Shown: positions 1 to 7,001, numbered from the stretch's first letter. The stretch is 32,244 nucleotides of DNA from a virus (IMGVR_UViG_3300040810_000454:1-32244), one strand, 5' to 3'. Made by a program: numbers and translations. Notes: generated by a model not told the origin, from the sequence alone.

Positions 1-3000
1 CAATATGATGGAAATGATGCTGTTTGGTCTATTGATGGTGTTGGAATTAGCACGTTTAACCTAGGTCAAAGAATTATACAAGTTTATCCAAAAAGAGTCT
101 ACATAGGTGGTGGCGGACTTCCAATATATAACTTTAGTGCAGGCACACAAGCTTATGTTTCAGACTTTGTATCTTATGCTGGTACATGTAAATATCCATC
201 TGCCTTTGAAGGTTCTACTTTTTCTCCCCCAAGTTCTCAATATGACATTGAAACTGATTCTTTAAAAAACTTTGTAAGTATAGCAGCAACATTTACTGGT
301 TCAGAAGGATCTAATACACATAATTACTATAGAACAAAAAGATATACTAGTGTTCCTACATCCTCTCAAGTTGCATATGGGGATTCTAATTATAAAAATT
401 TGGCTTTATTGTCAAACTTTAATGGAGATCTCACATATCATTCATATGGAGCAGAAGATTATTTTTATCCTTTAGATTTAAGTTCTGTTGTTACTGGAAG
501 TATAGTACAACTTCACAAATTTGATAATAAATTTGTAGCTCTTGGGGATTATGGTTTTGTCGGAGTTTCTTCTGATGGAAATTATTGGGATGTAGCTTCT
601 AGAAGAGGAAGAGCCAACCTTACTTCAAGAACTCCCTCAGGAATAACTAGTTTCTTTACACCAAACAATACTCAATTTTATGATATTGTTTCGATTGGGT
701 CTACAATTGTTACCACTGCTCCAGGTGGTGTCACTCTATTTTCTGAAGACTCTGGTGCAGATGAGTTTAGAAAATCTTGGGTTGGAAACAGTTTAGTTCG
801 TCCCAACAGTGCTAATATTTATTCAAATTCAGTAAATGGTGGATACACTATCGCATATAATCCTAACACACAAGAATGGTTGCGTAATGATAGGTATAGT
901 TATACTTATACTGGATGGAGTAACTTATACAGCACATATTATGCAAAAGGAATGCCAAATGTTGGATTAGGAACAACGACTCCATATAATTGGACTAGTA
1001 TTGGTCAAAGATTCTTTGGTTTGCTTGGTGAATCTGGAAAAACTATAAACAAAATTAAATATGAAGATAATAAGTGGATTCTTATTGGATCTGTTGCAAC
1101 AGGATCAAGTTATTATAGAATAGGAATTGCAACAGATTTGCTTAATATTGATGATAATATGAAATTGACATCATTCTCATCTAAGAAGTTTAAGGATATT
1201 CAATACGATCCTGATAAAGATGCTTTTATAATTACAAGTCAACAACCAGAAAATAGAAATTCTTTAGGAAAGGATATTCTTATTCAAGATATTGGATTTA
1301 ATACAGTATATAATGATACACAAACTCAAAGACAGTTTATGGATGATAGATACCGTAGTGTTTCTGGATTTGGAGTTACTGATAGGGCTTTCTCTGGAAA
1401 ATCCTATGTCCATAGTTTGCAATTTCCAATTAGCACTAGTCCATATCTATTGTATGATCAAATTTCTCAACAACAAACTGGAAGAGGTCCATGGATAAAA
1501 AGTGCTAGAATAGAAGGATATTTTAAACCTGCTGTTGTTGGTATTCATACATTTAAATTAGTCGGTAATAATCTTTGGACCAATAGCATGGAATTTTCCT
1601 TTGATGATATGGCAGCAACACTTGCTGGAACTCTAGATACATATACCACAGAATCACTGGACACATCGACATATTATAGATTCTCTATTGATTCAAGATA
1701 CTTGTGGAGTACTGGTGGACTTCAATATGCATCTCCAAATACTGATTTTACATATGATGTTACTGGACTTGTTTTTGCTCAAGCTGGAGTTGGAACAACA
1801 GGAGCATTATTGAATGAAGTTCCATATTATGAATATGGAGATGTTATTACTAATCAATATTCATCGACCGATGTAATTTACACCCATAAACCTTTAAATG
1901 GAACACTAAAAGGACCAGATGGATATGTTTTATACGGTGATAGAGGATTTGTTGGATTTGGAACGAACTTAGAAAATATTCGTAATTTCAAGAGAGAATC
2001 ATATAAATCAGTCAACAATCTAACATCAAGTGGAATAGGAACAGTAATTTATAATATTTTTGGTACAAACAATATTATTTCTGGAATTTATACTGGTGGT
2101 AAATATGTTTTGTTTGATTCTGCTGGAACGTCAGGAATCTCCACAAATGGTGTGGATTGGGAGTCTTCTAGTGTAAGTGAGGTAACGGCAGGTAATATTA
2201 CATCTGTAGGAATTTCTTCATCTGGAAAAATTATTTTAGCTGGAAGTGATAATTTAGTTGGAATAACTACAGATTTTTCCACCTATACGGTTGGACATGC
2301 TACAACGTCTGTGACTGATGTAGATTTTGATGTTGTTTCTGGTGGTATTGCCGTTTCTGCTGCTTCTTCGGCATATGGTGGATCTAGCGTATTCTTCAAT
2401 AATGCAGGTACATTAAAACTTAATACAAATCCTCTTTCCAATCTTGGAACTGGAGACTTTACCATTGAAGGTTGGTTTAATGCTTTAGATGCTGGAAGCA
2501 GACATGTTATAAGTGCTGGTGGATATGGAAATGGCTACTCAGATCATTTAATTTATAGGACTAGCGGTACTTGGTATTATTATTCTACAACTGCTTCAGG
2601 ATCTTGGAATACTGCCAGCGCACAATCATTCGGTGCTGTTGCGAATGACACTTGGGTTCATTTAGCAGTAGAGAAAAAAGGATCAACCTTTAGACTTTAT
2701 AGAGATGGTGTTGGTGTAACTACATTTACAGCAAGTCCTTCATATTCTGGTGTGAGACCACTTCGGATCAGTACGTATGATGATACTAATGCTCCTCATT
2801 ATGGATATATTCAAGATTTTAGGATCTATACTAAAGCAAAATACAATTCCTCAGGATCAGGAGTAGGAAACACATTTACTCCACCAACATCTTTTGTTGA
2901 TGTACTATCAGATCCTGATTCTTCAAATGTTGCCGTAGCAGCATCATTCTCTGGTACATCTGGTTCAACTCCAGTATATGATAAATTTGGAAGGGTTTCT

Positions 3001-4029
3001 AACTTAAGTAGTATTCCTTCTAGTTCTACTGTAACTGCAGTTGGTGGAATTGGAACTGTGAATATGATAGGATTATCAAATGGAATTATCCATACAACTG
3101 ATGATACGCTCGGAACCTCCTCAGCTCTATTTCCATATACCGATTCATATGCTGAAAATACTCCATATCTTTCTTCTTACGGAGGTGTTCCTACATTATC
3201 ATCTGCTCAAACTAAGTTCCAACCAACTAGTTTATATTTAAATGGTGGCGTTAATATGAGAGTGAATTTGACTAATATTTTTACACTACAAAATGATTTC
3301 TGTATCGAATGGTGGTCATATTATACTGGTGGTAATACCATGGTGGAATACATTCAATACAACACCGGTTTTATGATAAGAAGTAATGCATATTATGGTG
3401 ATGGTAGTGGAGGATCTGCCAACACTTGGAATCATCATGCTGTTATTAGAAAAGGTGGAAGCAAATATTTCTATGTAAATGGAGTAAGTGCAGGTGCTGC
3501 TCCTTATCTTAGTGGTTCTAGTGGATATCTTCAAATTGGATCATCTTCACATACTACGGGTCAATATGTATCTGGTTATATGTCGGACTTGGTTATAACT
3601 GTAGGAAACTCAAGGTACGATGTTACTGGTGGAGCATCCTTCACACCCCCAAGTGCTGCATACGATTCAAGCACTGATGCATATATTGATTATGTGGTAC
3701 ATTATTCAACATTCACTGGTGTTGATGGAACAACTGGATATCCAACTTATGCATCTGGACTAACAAGAGTTTATAGTCCAGATCCATTTGCAGGAAACCA
3801 GATTAATAAGATAGTTGGAATCGGATCTTATGTTGTTGGTATTGCTAGTAATGGATACTATGCATATGCACGTCAAGATAATATTAATAAGTGGTATTCT
3901 GGTAAAATGGGAGATTCTGATTTAGTTGGAGTTACTGGTATAGGAATAAGTACTATTGGCATTTCTACAAATGCGTCTGTAGCAGCTATAAGTACTACTG
4001 GAAATATTTACATTTCTGGATTGGATTAA
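1..4029 (+). CDS. Large adhesin-like tail fibre/structural protein, 5' end outside window
   Basis: The reading frame is open from the first base to the TAA at 4027-4029, about 1342 codons, so the gene starts upstream of the window. The first in-frame ATG is not needed: coding-type sequence continues left of it. Three laminin-G/concanavalin-like jellyroll repeats are visible: the end of one at 1-330, one at about 2380-2900 (motif GDFTIEGWF, then WVHLAVEKKG and LYRDGVGV), and one at about 3230-3720 (NDFCIEWW, then WNHHAVIRKG). Each ends in a similar TFTPPSS.YD segment. A PA14/GLEYA-like segment lies at about 1340-1770 (VVGIHTFKLVG, then a DD pair). Between them are repeated GVSSDG/GISTNG..W segments resembling BNR-type beta-propeller strands. 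These domains are usually carbohydrate binding, so a role in host-surface recognition is inferred. The gene is AT-rich with many ATA and TTA codons, as in the other late genes here. Confidence 0.8.
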   Translation, partial: QYDGNDAVWSIDGVGISTFNLGQRIIQVYPKRVYIGGGGLPIYNFSAGTQAYVSDFVSYAGTCKYPSAFEGSTFSPPSSQYDIETDSLKNFVSIAATFTGSEGSNTHNYYRTKRYTSVPTSSQVAYGDSNYKNLALLSNFNGDLTYHSYGAEDYFYPLDLSSVVTGSIVQLHKFDNKFVALGDYGFVGVSSDGNYWDVASRRGRANLTSRTPSGITSFFTPNNTQFYDIVSIGSTIVTTAPGGVTLFSEDSGADEFRKSWVGNSLVRPNSANIYSNSVNGGYTIAYNPNTQEWLRNDRYSYTYTGWSNLYSTYYAKGMPNVGLGTTTPYNWTSIGQRFFGLLGESGKTINKIKYEDNKWILIGSVATGSSYYRIGIATDLLNIDDNMKLTSFSSKKFKDIQYDPDKDAFIITSQQPENRNSLGKDILIQDIGFNTVYNDTQTQRQFMDDRYRSVSGFGVTDRAFSGKSYVHSLQFPISTSPYLLYDQISQQQTGRGPWIKSARIEGYFKPAVVGIHTFKLVGNNLWTNSMEFSFDDMAATLAGTLDTYTTESLDTSTYYRFSIDSRYLWSTGGLQYASPNTDFTYDVTGLVFAQAGVGTTGALLNEVPYYEYGDVITNQYSSTDVIYTHKPLNGTLKGPDGYVLYGDRGFVGFGTNLENIRNFKRESYKSVNNLTSSGIGTVIYNIFGTNNIISGIYTGGKYVLFDSAGTSGISTNGVDWESSSVSEVTAGNITSVGISSSGKIILAGSDNLVGITTDFSTYTVGHATTSVTDVDFDVVSGGIAVSAASSAYGGSSVFFNNAGTLKLNTNPLSNLGTGDFTIEGWFNALDAGSRHVISAGGYGNGYSDHLIYRTSGTWYYYSTTASGSWNTASAQSFGAVANDTWVHLAVEKKGSTFRLYRDGVGVTTFTASPSYSGVRPLRISTYDDTNAPHYGYIQDFRIYTKAKYNSSGSGVGNTFTPPTSFVDVLSDPDSSNVAVAASFSGTSGSTPVYDKFGRVSNLSSIPSSSTVTAVGGIGTVNMIGLSNGIIHTTDDTLGTSSALFPYTDSYAENTPYLSSYGGVPTLSSAQTKFQPTSLYLNGGVNMRVNLTNIFTLQNDFCIEWWSYYTGGNTMVEYIQYNTGFMIRSNAYYGDGSGGSANTWNHHAVIRKGGSKYFYVNGVSAGAAPYLSGSSGYLQIGSSSHTTGQYVSGYMSDLVITVGNSRYDVTGGASFTPPSAAYDSSTDAYIDYVVHYSTFTGVDGTTGYPTYASGLTRVYSPDPFAGNQINKIVGIGSYVVGIASNGYYAYARQDNINKWYSGKMGDSDLVGVTGIGISTIGISTNASVAAISTTGNIYISGLD

Positions 4030-4030
4030 A

Positions 4031-4039
4031 AATAAATAC
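4031..4039 (+). promoter_or_regulatory. T4-type late promoter box (AATAAATAC)
   Basis: ATAAATA at 4032-4038 lies between the TAA of the fibre gene and the ATG at 4055. It matches the T4 late -10 element TATAAATA as relaxed in cyanophages. It would start a transcript around 4044, just ahead of the next gene. Confidence 0.55.
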
Positions 4040-4054
4040 TAAAAAAGATTAAAT

Positions 4055-4528
4055 ATGTCTATTACACACGACTGGTCAATTAATTCTGTCCTTAAGTTTC
4101 TTGATAATGAAGGGACTGTTTATCGAGTATTTTTTGAATTATATTCATATGATGAAGAAGATCCTAAAATTTTACAAATAAAAACTTTATCATTTGTAGA
4201 TTTAGATATACATCATATAGATAATTTTATTCCATTTGATGAGTTGACAAAATCACAAGTTCTTCAATGGGTTTTTGATAAATTAGTAAAATATCAAATT
4301 GTCAATGATGATTCCGATGAAACAAAGTATGAATATGAAATATATCATGAAAAATATATAGAAAATATTAAAAATCCTACTTATCTCACACCAGAACTTC
4401 CAAACACTGTTATTGGGTATATAAATGAATCTCCTCCATCAGAGTTAATAACTGAACAAGATTCTGAGGACAGTAGTGTTGCTCCACAAATCCAATCAGA
4501 TCCAACACCAGAGTCTTCATCACCCTAG
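4055..4528 (+). CDS. Hypothetical acidic protein, 157 aa
   Basis: I do not recognise a named family. The protein is acidic and appears soluble. The N-terminal two thirds read as a folded domain with alternating hydrophobic strands (VYRVFFELYSYDEEDP, then KILQIKTLSFVDLDIHHI). The last 30 residues are low-complexity Ser/Pro/Glu (ending TPESSSP), probably a disordered tail. It sits directly behind the large fibre gene, under its own late promoter box, so a virion or fibre-assembly role is plausible but unproven. The ATG at 4055 is preceded by an A/G-rich stretch (aaaaaag) rather than a clear Shine-Dalgarno. Codon use is AT-rich, like the late genes. Confidence 0.75.
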   Translation: MSITHDWSINSVLKFLDNEGTVYRVFFELYSYDEEDPKILQIKTLSFVDLDIHHIDNFIPFDELTKSQVLQWVFDKLVKYQIVNDDSDETKYEYEIYHEKYIENIKNPTYLTPELPNTVIGYINESPPSELITEQDSEDSSVAPQIQSDPTPESSSP

Positions 4529-4556
4529 TATCTTTGGAACTGAATACTCTTTTTGC

Positions 4557-4604
4557 GGGGAAAAGGTGTTATAATAATGAGGATAATACCATCCCCCCCT
4601 TTTA
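4557..4604 (+). terminator. Composite hairpin ending in a short T run, likely terminator of the late fibre operon
   Basis: An inner stem GGTGTTAT (4565-4572) pairs with ATAATACC (4583-4590) with one G-U wobble and a 10-nt loop. It is flanked by GGGG (4557-4560) and a run of seven C (4593-4599), which can form an outer stem, and then TTTT at 4600-4603. It lies between the fibre-associated gene and the glutaredoxin gene, where late transcription should end. The T run is short. A TATAAT string at 4570-4575 lies inside the 5' arm, but no -35 sits at proper spacing. Confidence 0.45.
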
Positions 4605-4635
4605 TATAAATTATTGTAAATCTTATTAATCTCTT

Positions 4636-4878
4636 ATGAATTTTGCTGTATATTCAAAAGACAACTGCCCATATTGCTATAAGGTCAAGCAGGTATTAGA
4701 ATTGACAAACAGCAACTATGTGGTCTATAATCTTGGTGAACATTTTACTAAGGAAGAATTTTATTCTGAGTTTGGAAAAGGTTCCACATTCCCACAGGTA
4801 GTATGTGACGACAAAAAATTGGGAGGTTCTGTTGACACAATCAAATTCCTCAAAGAGCAACAAGTCATCAAGTCCTAA
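4636..4878 (+). CDS. grx: Glutaredoxin
   Basis: An 80-aa protein with the full glutaredoxin fold signature: CPYC active site at residues 12-15, TFPQV (cis-proline loop) near residues 51-55, and the LGGSVD glutathione-binding segment near 62-67. Length is typical of phage glutaredoxins such as T4 NrdC (87 aa). The usual role is reducing disulfides with glutathione, in phages most often those of ribonucleotide reductase during dNTP synthesis; no nrdA/nrdB is present in this window. The ATG at 4636 follows an AT-rich leader with no strong Shine-Dalgarno. It opens the block of small early/middle genes. Confidence 0.92.
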   Translation: MNFAVYSKDNCPYCYKVKQVLELTNSNYVVYNLGEHFTKEEFYSEFGKGSTFPQVVCDDKKLGGSVDTIKFLKEQQVIKS

Positions 4879-4879
4879 C

Positions 4880-4886
4880 ATAAATA
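4880..4886 (+). promoter_or_regulatory. T4-type late promoter box (ATAAATA)
   Basis: ATAAATA lies 2 nt after the stop of the glutaredoxin gene, within ACATAAATAAATC. The next convincing gene starts at 5070, so the leader would be long (about 180 nt) and include the hairpin at 4940-4992. Confidence 0.4.
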
Positions 4887-4939
4887 AATCAGATAACCAC
4901 AGAAATCGTGGTATTGAGTTTCTACTTAATGGAGGTAAG

Positions 4940-4992
4940 AGAAAGCAAACCAACCCATTTCACATCATCTTCGAAAAGATGGTTTGCTTTCT
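4940..4992 (+). repeat. 13-bp perfect inverted repeat with nested CGAA tetraloop stem in the grx-5070 gap
   Basis: AGAAAGCAAACCA (4940-4952) is the exact reverse complement of TGGTTTGCTTTCT (4980-4992). Inside, TCTT-CGAA-AAGA (4968-4979) can stack directly on the 3' arm, leaving a bulge of about 15 nt on the 5' side. No T run follows, so it is not a standard terminator. The gap 4879-5069 otherwise holds a small hairpin (ACCAC 4896-4900 with GTGGT 4908-4912) and a 21-codon micro-ORF at 4929-4994, whose coding status is uncertain. Confidence 0.6.
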
Positions 4993-5069
4993 GAACAGGG
5001 AAGTTACTATCTATTTCGAATTTTCCTTTAAGTCAAGGAAGAGAAAAGTAATTCCCAGGAGAAAGAAAA

Positions 5070-5300
5070 ATGTTAGCAGTTAGTCTAGTCTTTGGTTCAT
5101 TTTTGACTATTCTATTTCTTGTAGTGGGTCTTGTGATTGGGTGGACTGCTAGAGAATATATGATGAACTATCGGGAAGTACCAAGACCTCACCCCGAAAT
5201 GTTTGATAACCAAGGAAACTTGATTCCAGATGAGGTGATTGCATTTAACTTTGAGAACTATCATGACTACGAAATCAACGACGACGAAGACGACGAGTAA
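5070..5300 (+). CDS. Small single-pass membrane protein, 76 aa
   Basis: The N-terminus is one hydrophobic segment (residues 3-26, LAVSLVFGSF through VGLVIGW), followed by a short basic/aromatic stretch (REYMMNYREVPRP) and an acidic C-terminal tail (INDDEDDE). This suits an inner-membrane protein with a cytoplasmic tail. The ATG at 5070 has a good Shine-Dalgarno (CCAGGAG) about 9 nt upstream. Its end overlaps the start of the next gene by 38 nt, so the two are probably translated together. I know this type as a conserved cyanophage hypothetical; no function is known to me. Confidence 0.75.
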   Translation: MLAVSLVFGSFLTILFLVVGLVIGWTAREYMMNYREVPRPHPEMFDNQGNLIPDEVIAFNFENYHDYEINDDEDDE

Positions 5301-5874
5301 ACCAAAGGCGGAAGTTGTTAAAGGTCCATCACAGACTCTTCCCAATCTTCCAAAAAATCCTTTTGTTTTTGAAATTTTGGATATTGTTTCCAAACAAAAA
5401 ACTAAGGCAAAGAAAATTGCTGCACTCAAAAAATATGAGGAAGTTCCTCTCAAGACTATCTTAATTTGGAATTTTGATGAAAGTGTGGTGTCTGCTCTCC
5501 CACCTGGGGATGTACCTTACTCTCAATATGATGAACAGACGACACAAAGTGGAACTTTAAGCACAAAGTTGACGGAAGAGATTCGTCGTATGCATGAGAC
5601 TGGATCTTTCTCCCTTGGTGTTAGTGATAAACAAGGGCGAACAACAATTCGTAGGGAATTTAAAAGATTTTATCACTTTGTCAAAGGCGGTAATCCTGCT
5701 CTGAAGTCTCTTCGTAGGGAGTCTATGTTTATCAATCTTCTTGAAGGTCTTCATCCTCTTGAAGCTGAGATTATGTGTCTTGTGAAAGACAAAAAACTTT
5801 CTGATATGTATAACATTACACGGGAAATTGTTGCTGAAGCATATCCCGATATTAAGTGGGGTGGTCGTTCCTGA
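5263..5874 (+). CDS. Conserved cyanophage protein, DUF6433-like, 203 aa
   Basis: The chosen start is the ATG at 5263 (MTTKSTTTKTTSKPKAEVV), inside the end of the preceding gene; a TTG at 5239 is possible but less likely. The N-terminal 25 residues are Thr/Lys-rich and probably disordered. The rest is a folded domain with conserved-looking blocks FVFEILD, ILIWNFDESVVSALPPGDVPY, RREFKRFYHFVKGGNPAL and a C-terminal EAYPDIKWGGRS. I associate this pattern with the DUF6433 family of T4-like cyanophages, whose function is unknown. The regular helices and basic patches would fit a nucleic-acid or replication accessory role, but that is speculation. The stop codon overlaps the next ATG (TGATG). Confidence 0.75.
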   Translation: MTTKSTTTKTTSKPKAEVVKGPSQTLPNLPKNPFVFEILDIVSKQKTKAKKIAALKKYEEVPLKTILIWNFDESVVSALPPGDVPYSQYDEQTTQSGTLSTKLTEEIRRMHETGSFSLGVSDKQGRTTIRREFKRFYHFVKGGNPALKSLRRESMFINLLEGLHPLEAEIMCLVKDKKLSDMYNITREIVAEAYPDIKWGGRS

Positions 5875-6134
5875 TGGGAAAGGGTATCAATATTATTCAT
5901 ACAAATTGTGACCCAATTGCTGCTGATGACAAGAGTCTTCCAAGAGATTCTTATTTGGTGACTTATGGCGATAATGAGCAGCAAAAATATGATGTTGTCC
6001 AAGGACTTCAATCTGATATCTTTGATCATTATTGGGATAAGTATCGTGATGTGAGAGGATTGAAATGGACAGAGGGAACAATTAATCCTAAGATGTGGGG
6101 TTATAAACCTTCTGATTCCAAAAAGAAGAAGTAA
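5874..6134 (+). CDS. Conserved cyanophage hypothetical protein, 86 aa
   Basis: The start ATG at 5874 shares its A with the TGA of the upstream gene, a typical coupling. The product (MGKGINIIHTNCDPI..., ending KPSDSKKKK) is soluble and rich in Asp, Tyr and Trp, with a lysine-rich end. No domain is recognised. The compact arrangement with the upstream gene suggests they are made together. A weak hairpin (CGGA 6148-6151 with TCCG 6158-6161, then aaaattttt) follows about 15 nt after the stop and might end the transcript. Confidence 0.7.
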   Translation: MGKGINIIHTNCDPIAADDKSLPRDSYLVTYGDNEQQKYDVVQGLQSDIFDHYWDKYRDVRGLKWTEGTINPKMWGYKPSDSKKKK

Positions 6135-6187
6135 TTTCCCAGATCGTCGGAAAAAACTCCGGTAAAATTTTTGACTCGTAGGGTCGC

Positions 6188-6216
6188 TTGACTAAATACC
6201 AATAACGAGGTACAAT
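6188..6216 (+). promoter_or_regulatory. Sigma70-type early promoter, TTGACT-N17-TACAAT, with a late box in the spacer
   Basis: -35 TTGACT at 6188-6193, 17-nt spacer, -10 TACAAT at 6211-6216. The predicted start, about 6223, falls right at the first conserved bases of the riboswitch-like RNA (CGTTCATCC from 6224). A late-type box CTAAATAC (6192-6199) sits between the two hexamers, so the site might work in both phases. A second TTGACT at 6171-6176 lies 16 nt upstream of TAAATA (6193-6198). Confidence 0.7.
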
Positions 6217-6233
6217 ACCTCTACGTTCATCCT

Positions 6234-6419
6234 ATGATATTACCTCTACTGCTGGCACTGTCCTCTCCAAAACCATCATTACTTCTTACTTGTGAGCAGT
6301 TTGATTGGTTGGTAGAAAGAACTTTGGATACTAAGTCTCTTTCTCTTCCACAGAAAGTAGACTTTATTCAGAGTTATTCTAAATGGACAGATCCCTCATG
6401 TTTTGAGGTAAAGGAATAG
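6234..6419 (+). CDS. Small protein with signal-peptide-like N-terminus, 61 aa, inside the riboswitch P2 loop
   Basis: The N-terminus is strongly hydrophobic (MILPLLLALSSP) and followed by a Cys (LLLTCEQ), which looks like a short secretion signal or anchor. The mature part has two Cys (residues about 20 and 56) and the segment SKWTDPSCFE, a pattern I associate with small exported cyanophage proteins of unknown function. There is no Shine-Dalgarno: the ATG at 6234 lies only about 10 nt after the predicted transcript start. Both ATG and TAG lie in the predicted P2 stem, so translation may compete with folding of the aptamer. The coding status is likely but not certain. Confidence 0.6.
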   Translation: MILPLLLALSSPKPSLLLTCEQFDWLVERTLDTKSLSLPQKVDFIQSYSKWTDPSCFEVKE

Positions 6420-6440
6420 GACGCAAGTAGGACGACGCGC

Positions 6441-6477
6441 AACGGATCCGTTGATTCGCTATTCGCAAATAGCGAAC
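6441..6477 (+). repeat. Two adjacent palindromes in the riboswitch 3' region
   Basis: CAACGGATCCGTTG (6441-6454) is a perfect 14-bp palindrome. One base later TTCGCTATT (6456-6464) pairs perfectly with AATAGCGAA (6469-6477) around a CGCA loop. They fall between the conserved AAGTAGG and GAAGGAACG pieces and look like extra arms added to the P3 region. The stretch is clearly more GC-rich than its surroundings. Confidence 0.8.
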
Positions 6478-6534
6478 GCAAACGCCGCCCGAAGGAACGG
6501 GATTTAACACATCTCATTTCTTTGGAGTAAAACC

Positions 6535-6681
6535 ATGTCCCAAGTTACTTATCGTGGCAACAAGTACGATACCGAACAACACAATGCTGAGGTTCTTGCC
6601 GAAGCAAAGCGTGTTCGTGAACAGGAGAACTTTGCTCTCATGTATCGTGGCGTAAAAGTCAATCGTACAATGGTAAAGTAA
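6535..6681 (+). CDS. DUF4278-like small protein, 48 aa
   Basis: Starts MSQVTYRGNKYDTEQ and contains a second MYRGVK segment near residues 36-41. The TYRG.KYD opening and the repeated YRG motif match the short DUF4278 proteins of cyanobacteria and cyanophages, of unknown function. A good Shine-Dalgarno GGAG (6524-6527) lies 7 nt before the ATG. Codon use is balanced and closer to gp32 than to the AT-rich late genes, suggesting strong expression. It is the first gene downstream of the riboswitch-like element, so it is the likely regulated gene. Confidence 0.75.
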   Translation: MSQVTYRGNKYDTEQHNAEVLAEAKRVREQENFALMYRGVKVNRTMVK

Positions 6682-6682
6682 A

Positions 6683-6772
6683 ATGATTGCAGGAATAGTG
6701 GGTTCATTCACTGCATTTTCTGCAGCATTTATGCTTCTAATCTATGCGGAAGTTAAATTACTGAGTAAGTAA
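6683..6772 (+). CDS. 29-aa single-span membrane peptide
   Basis: The ORF begins 1 nt after the stop of the DUF4278-like gene and reads MIAGIVGSFTAFSAAFMLL then IYAEVKLLSK. Residues 2-21 form one membrane span with a short basic end. The tight coupling to the gene before and the strong terminator 6 nt behind the stop support it as the last gene of this short operon. Function unknown. Confidence 0.6.
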   Translation: MIAGIVGSFTAFSAAFMLLIYAEVKLLSK

Positions 6773-6778
6773 GATACA

Positions 6779-6806
6779 GAGGGTTCTTGACGAACCCTCT
6801 TTTTTT
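6779..6806 (+). terminator. Strong intrinsic terminator
   Basis: GAGGGTTC (6779-6786), loop TTGAC, GAACCCTC (6792-6799), then seven T (6800-6806): a textbook rho-independent terminator for the riboswitch operon. Confidence 0.92.
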
Positions 6807-6815
6807 GTGTAAAAT
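6787..6815 (+). promoter_or_regulatory. Sigma70-type promoter embedded in the terminator, TTGACG-N17-TAAAAT
   Basis: TTGACG (6787-6792) occupies the terminator loop and the first base of its 3' arm. The 3' arm and T tract supply the 17-nt spacer and TAAAAT (6810-6815) is the -10. The predicted start is near 6822, which favours the ATG at 6837 over the one at 6819 for the next gene. Confidence 0.6.
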
Positions 6816-6836
6816 GAGATGAGAGAACACTATCTT

Positions 6837-7001
6837 ATGGACAAAGACAAACTAAAACTGATTGTCCGTAATCTAGAGTTGTTGGTTGATTCTCTGAAAG
6901 CGGAAGTGTATTCTGATACACAGAGTTATTTGGAATACAAAGACCAAACACTACATGATTACGACGAAATCTTTGATGACGATGATGGGTATCCAGACTA
7001 A
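6837..7001 (+). CDS. Conserved cyanophage hypothetical, acidic, 54 aa
   Basis: Begins MDKDKLKLIVRNLELLVDSL, an amphipathic helix, and ends in an acidic tail FDDDDGYPD. I know this pattern (a helical KLK..V.N.ELLV segment plus a DDDDGYPD tail) from many cyanophage genomes, always without a function. I chose the ATG at 6837 because the promoter at 6787-6815 would start transcription near 6822, after the alternative ATG at 6819. Its TAA overlaps the ATG of the next gene at 7001. Confidence 0.75.
   Translation: MDKDKLKLIVRNLELLVDSLKAEVYSDTQSYLEYKDQTLHDYDEIFDDDDGYPD

Larger units (their letters stand above)
6221..6503 (+). promoter_or_regulatory. Candidate glutamine riboswitch (glnA/Downstream-peptide class), split by an ORF
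   Basis: Three conserved pieces of this aptamer class appear in order: CGTTCATCC (6224-6232), GGGACGCAAGTAGG (6419-6432) and GAAGGAACG (6491-6499). P1 pairs CGTTC (6224-6228) with GAACG (6495-6499). P2 pairs CCTAT (6231-6235) with ATAGG (6416-6420), extended by a T-G wobble. A P3-like stem may join GGACGACG (6431-6438) with CGCCGCCC (6483-6490), 6 of 8 pairs. The P2 loop holds the whole ORF 6234-6419, far longer than in members I remember. The element lies upstream of a 48-aa gene at 6535, and Downstream-peptide RNAs are known for preceding very short genes in picocyanobacteria and their phages. A local alternative P2 (TCCC 6392-6395 with GGGA 6419-6422) exists but would leave P1 without its 5' strand nearby. 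Consensus is from memory. Confidence 0.55.

Noticed and set aside
4570-4575. TATAAT upstream of the glutaredoxin gene
   Set aside because: No -35 hexamer at 16-18 nt (TTGCGG is only 11 nt away); better explained as part of the terminator-like stem.
4805-5083. 92-codon frame overlapping glutaredoxin and the following gap
   Set aside because: Ser/Asn/Lys-rich with no fold signal, runs through the inverted repeat and into the membrane-protein gene; likely chance.
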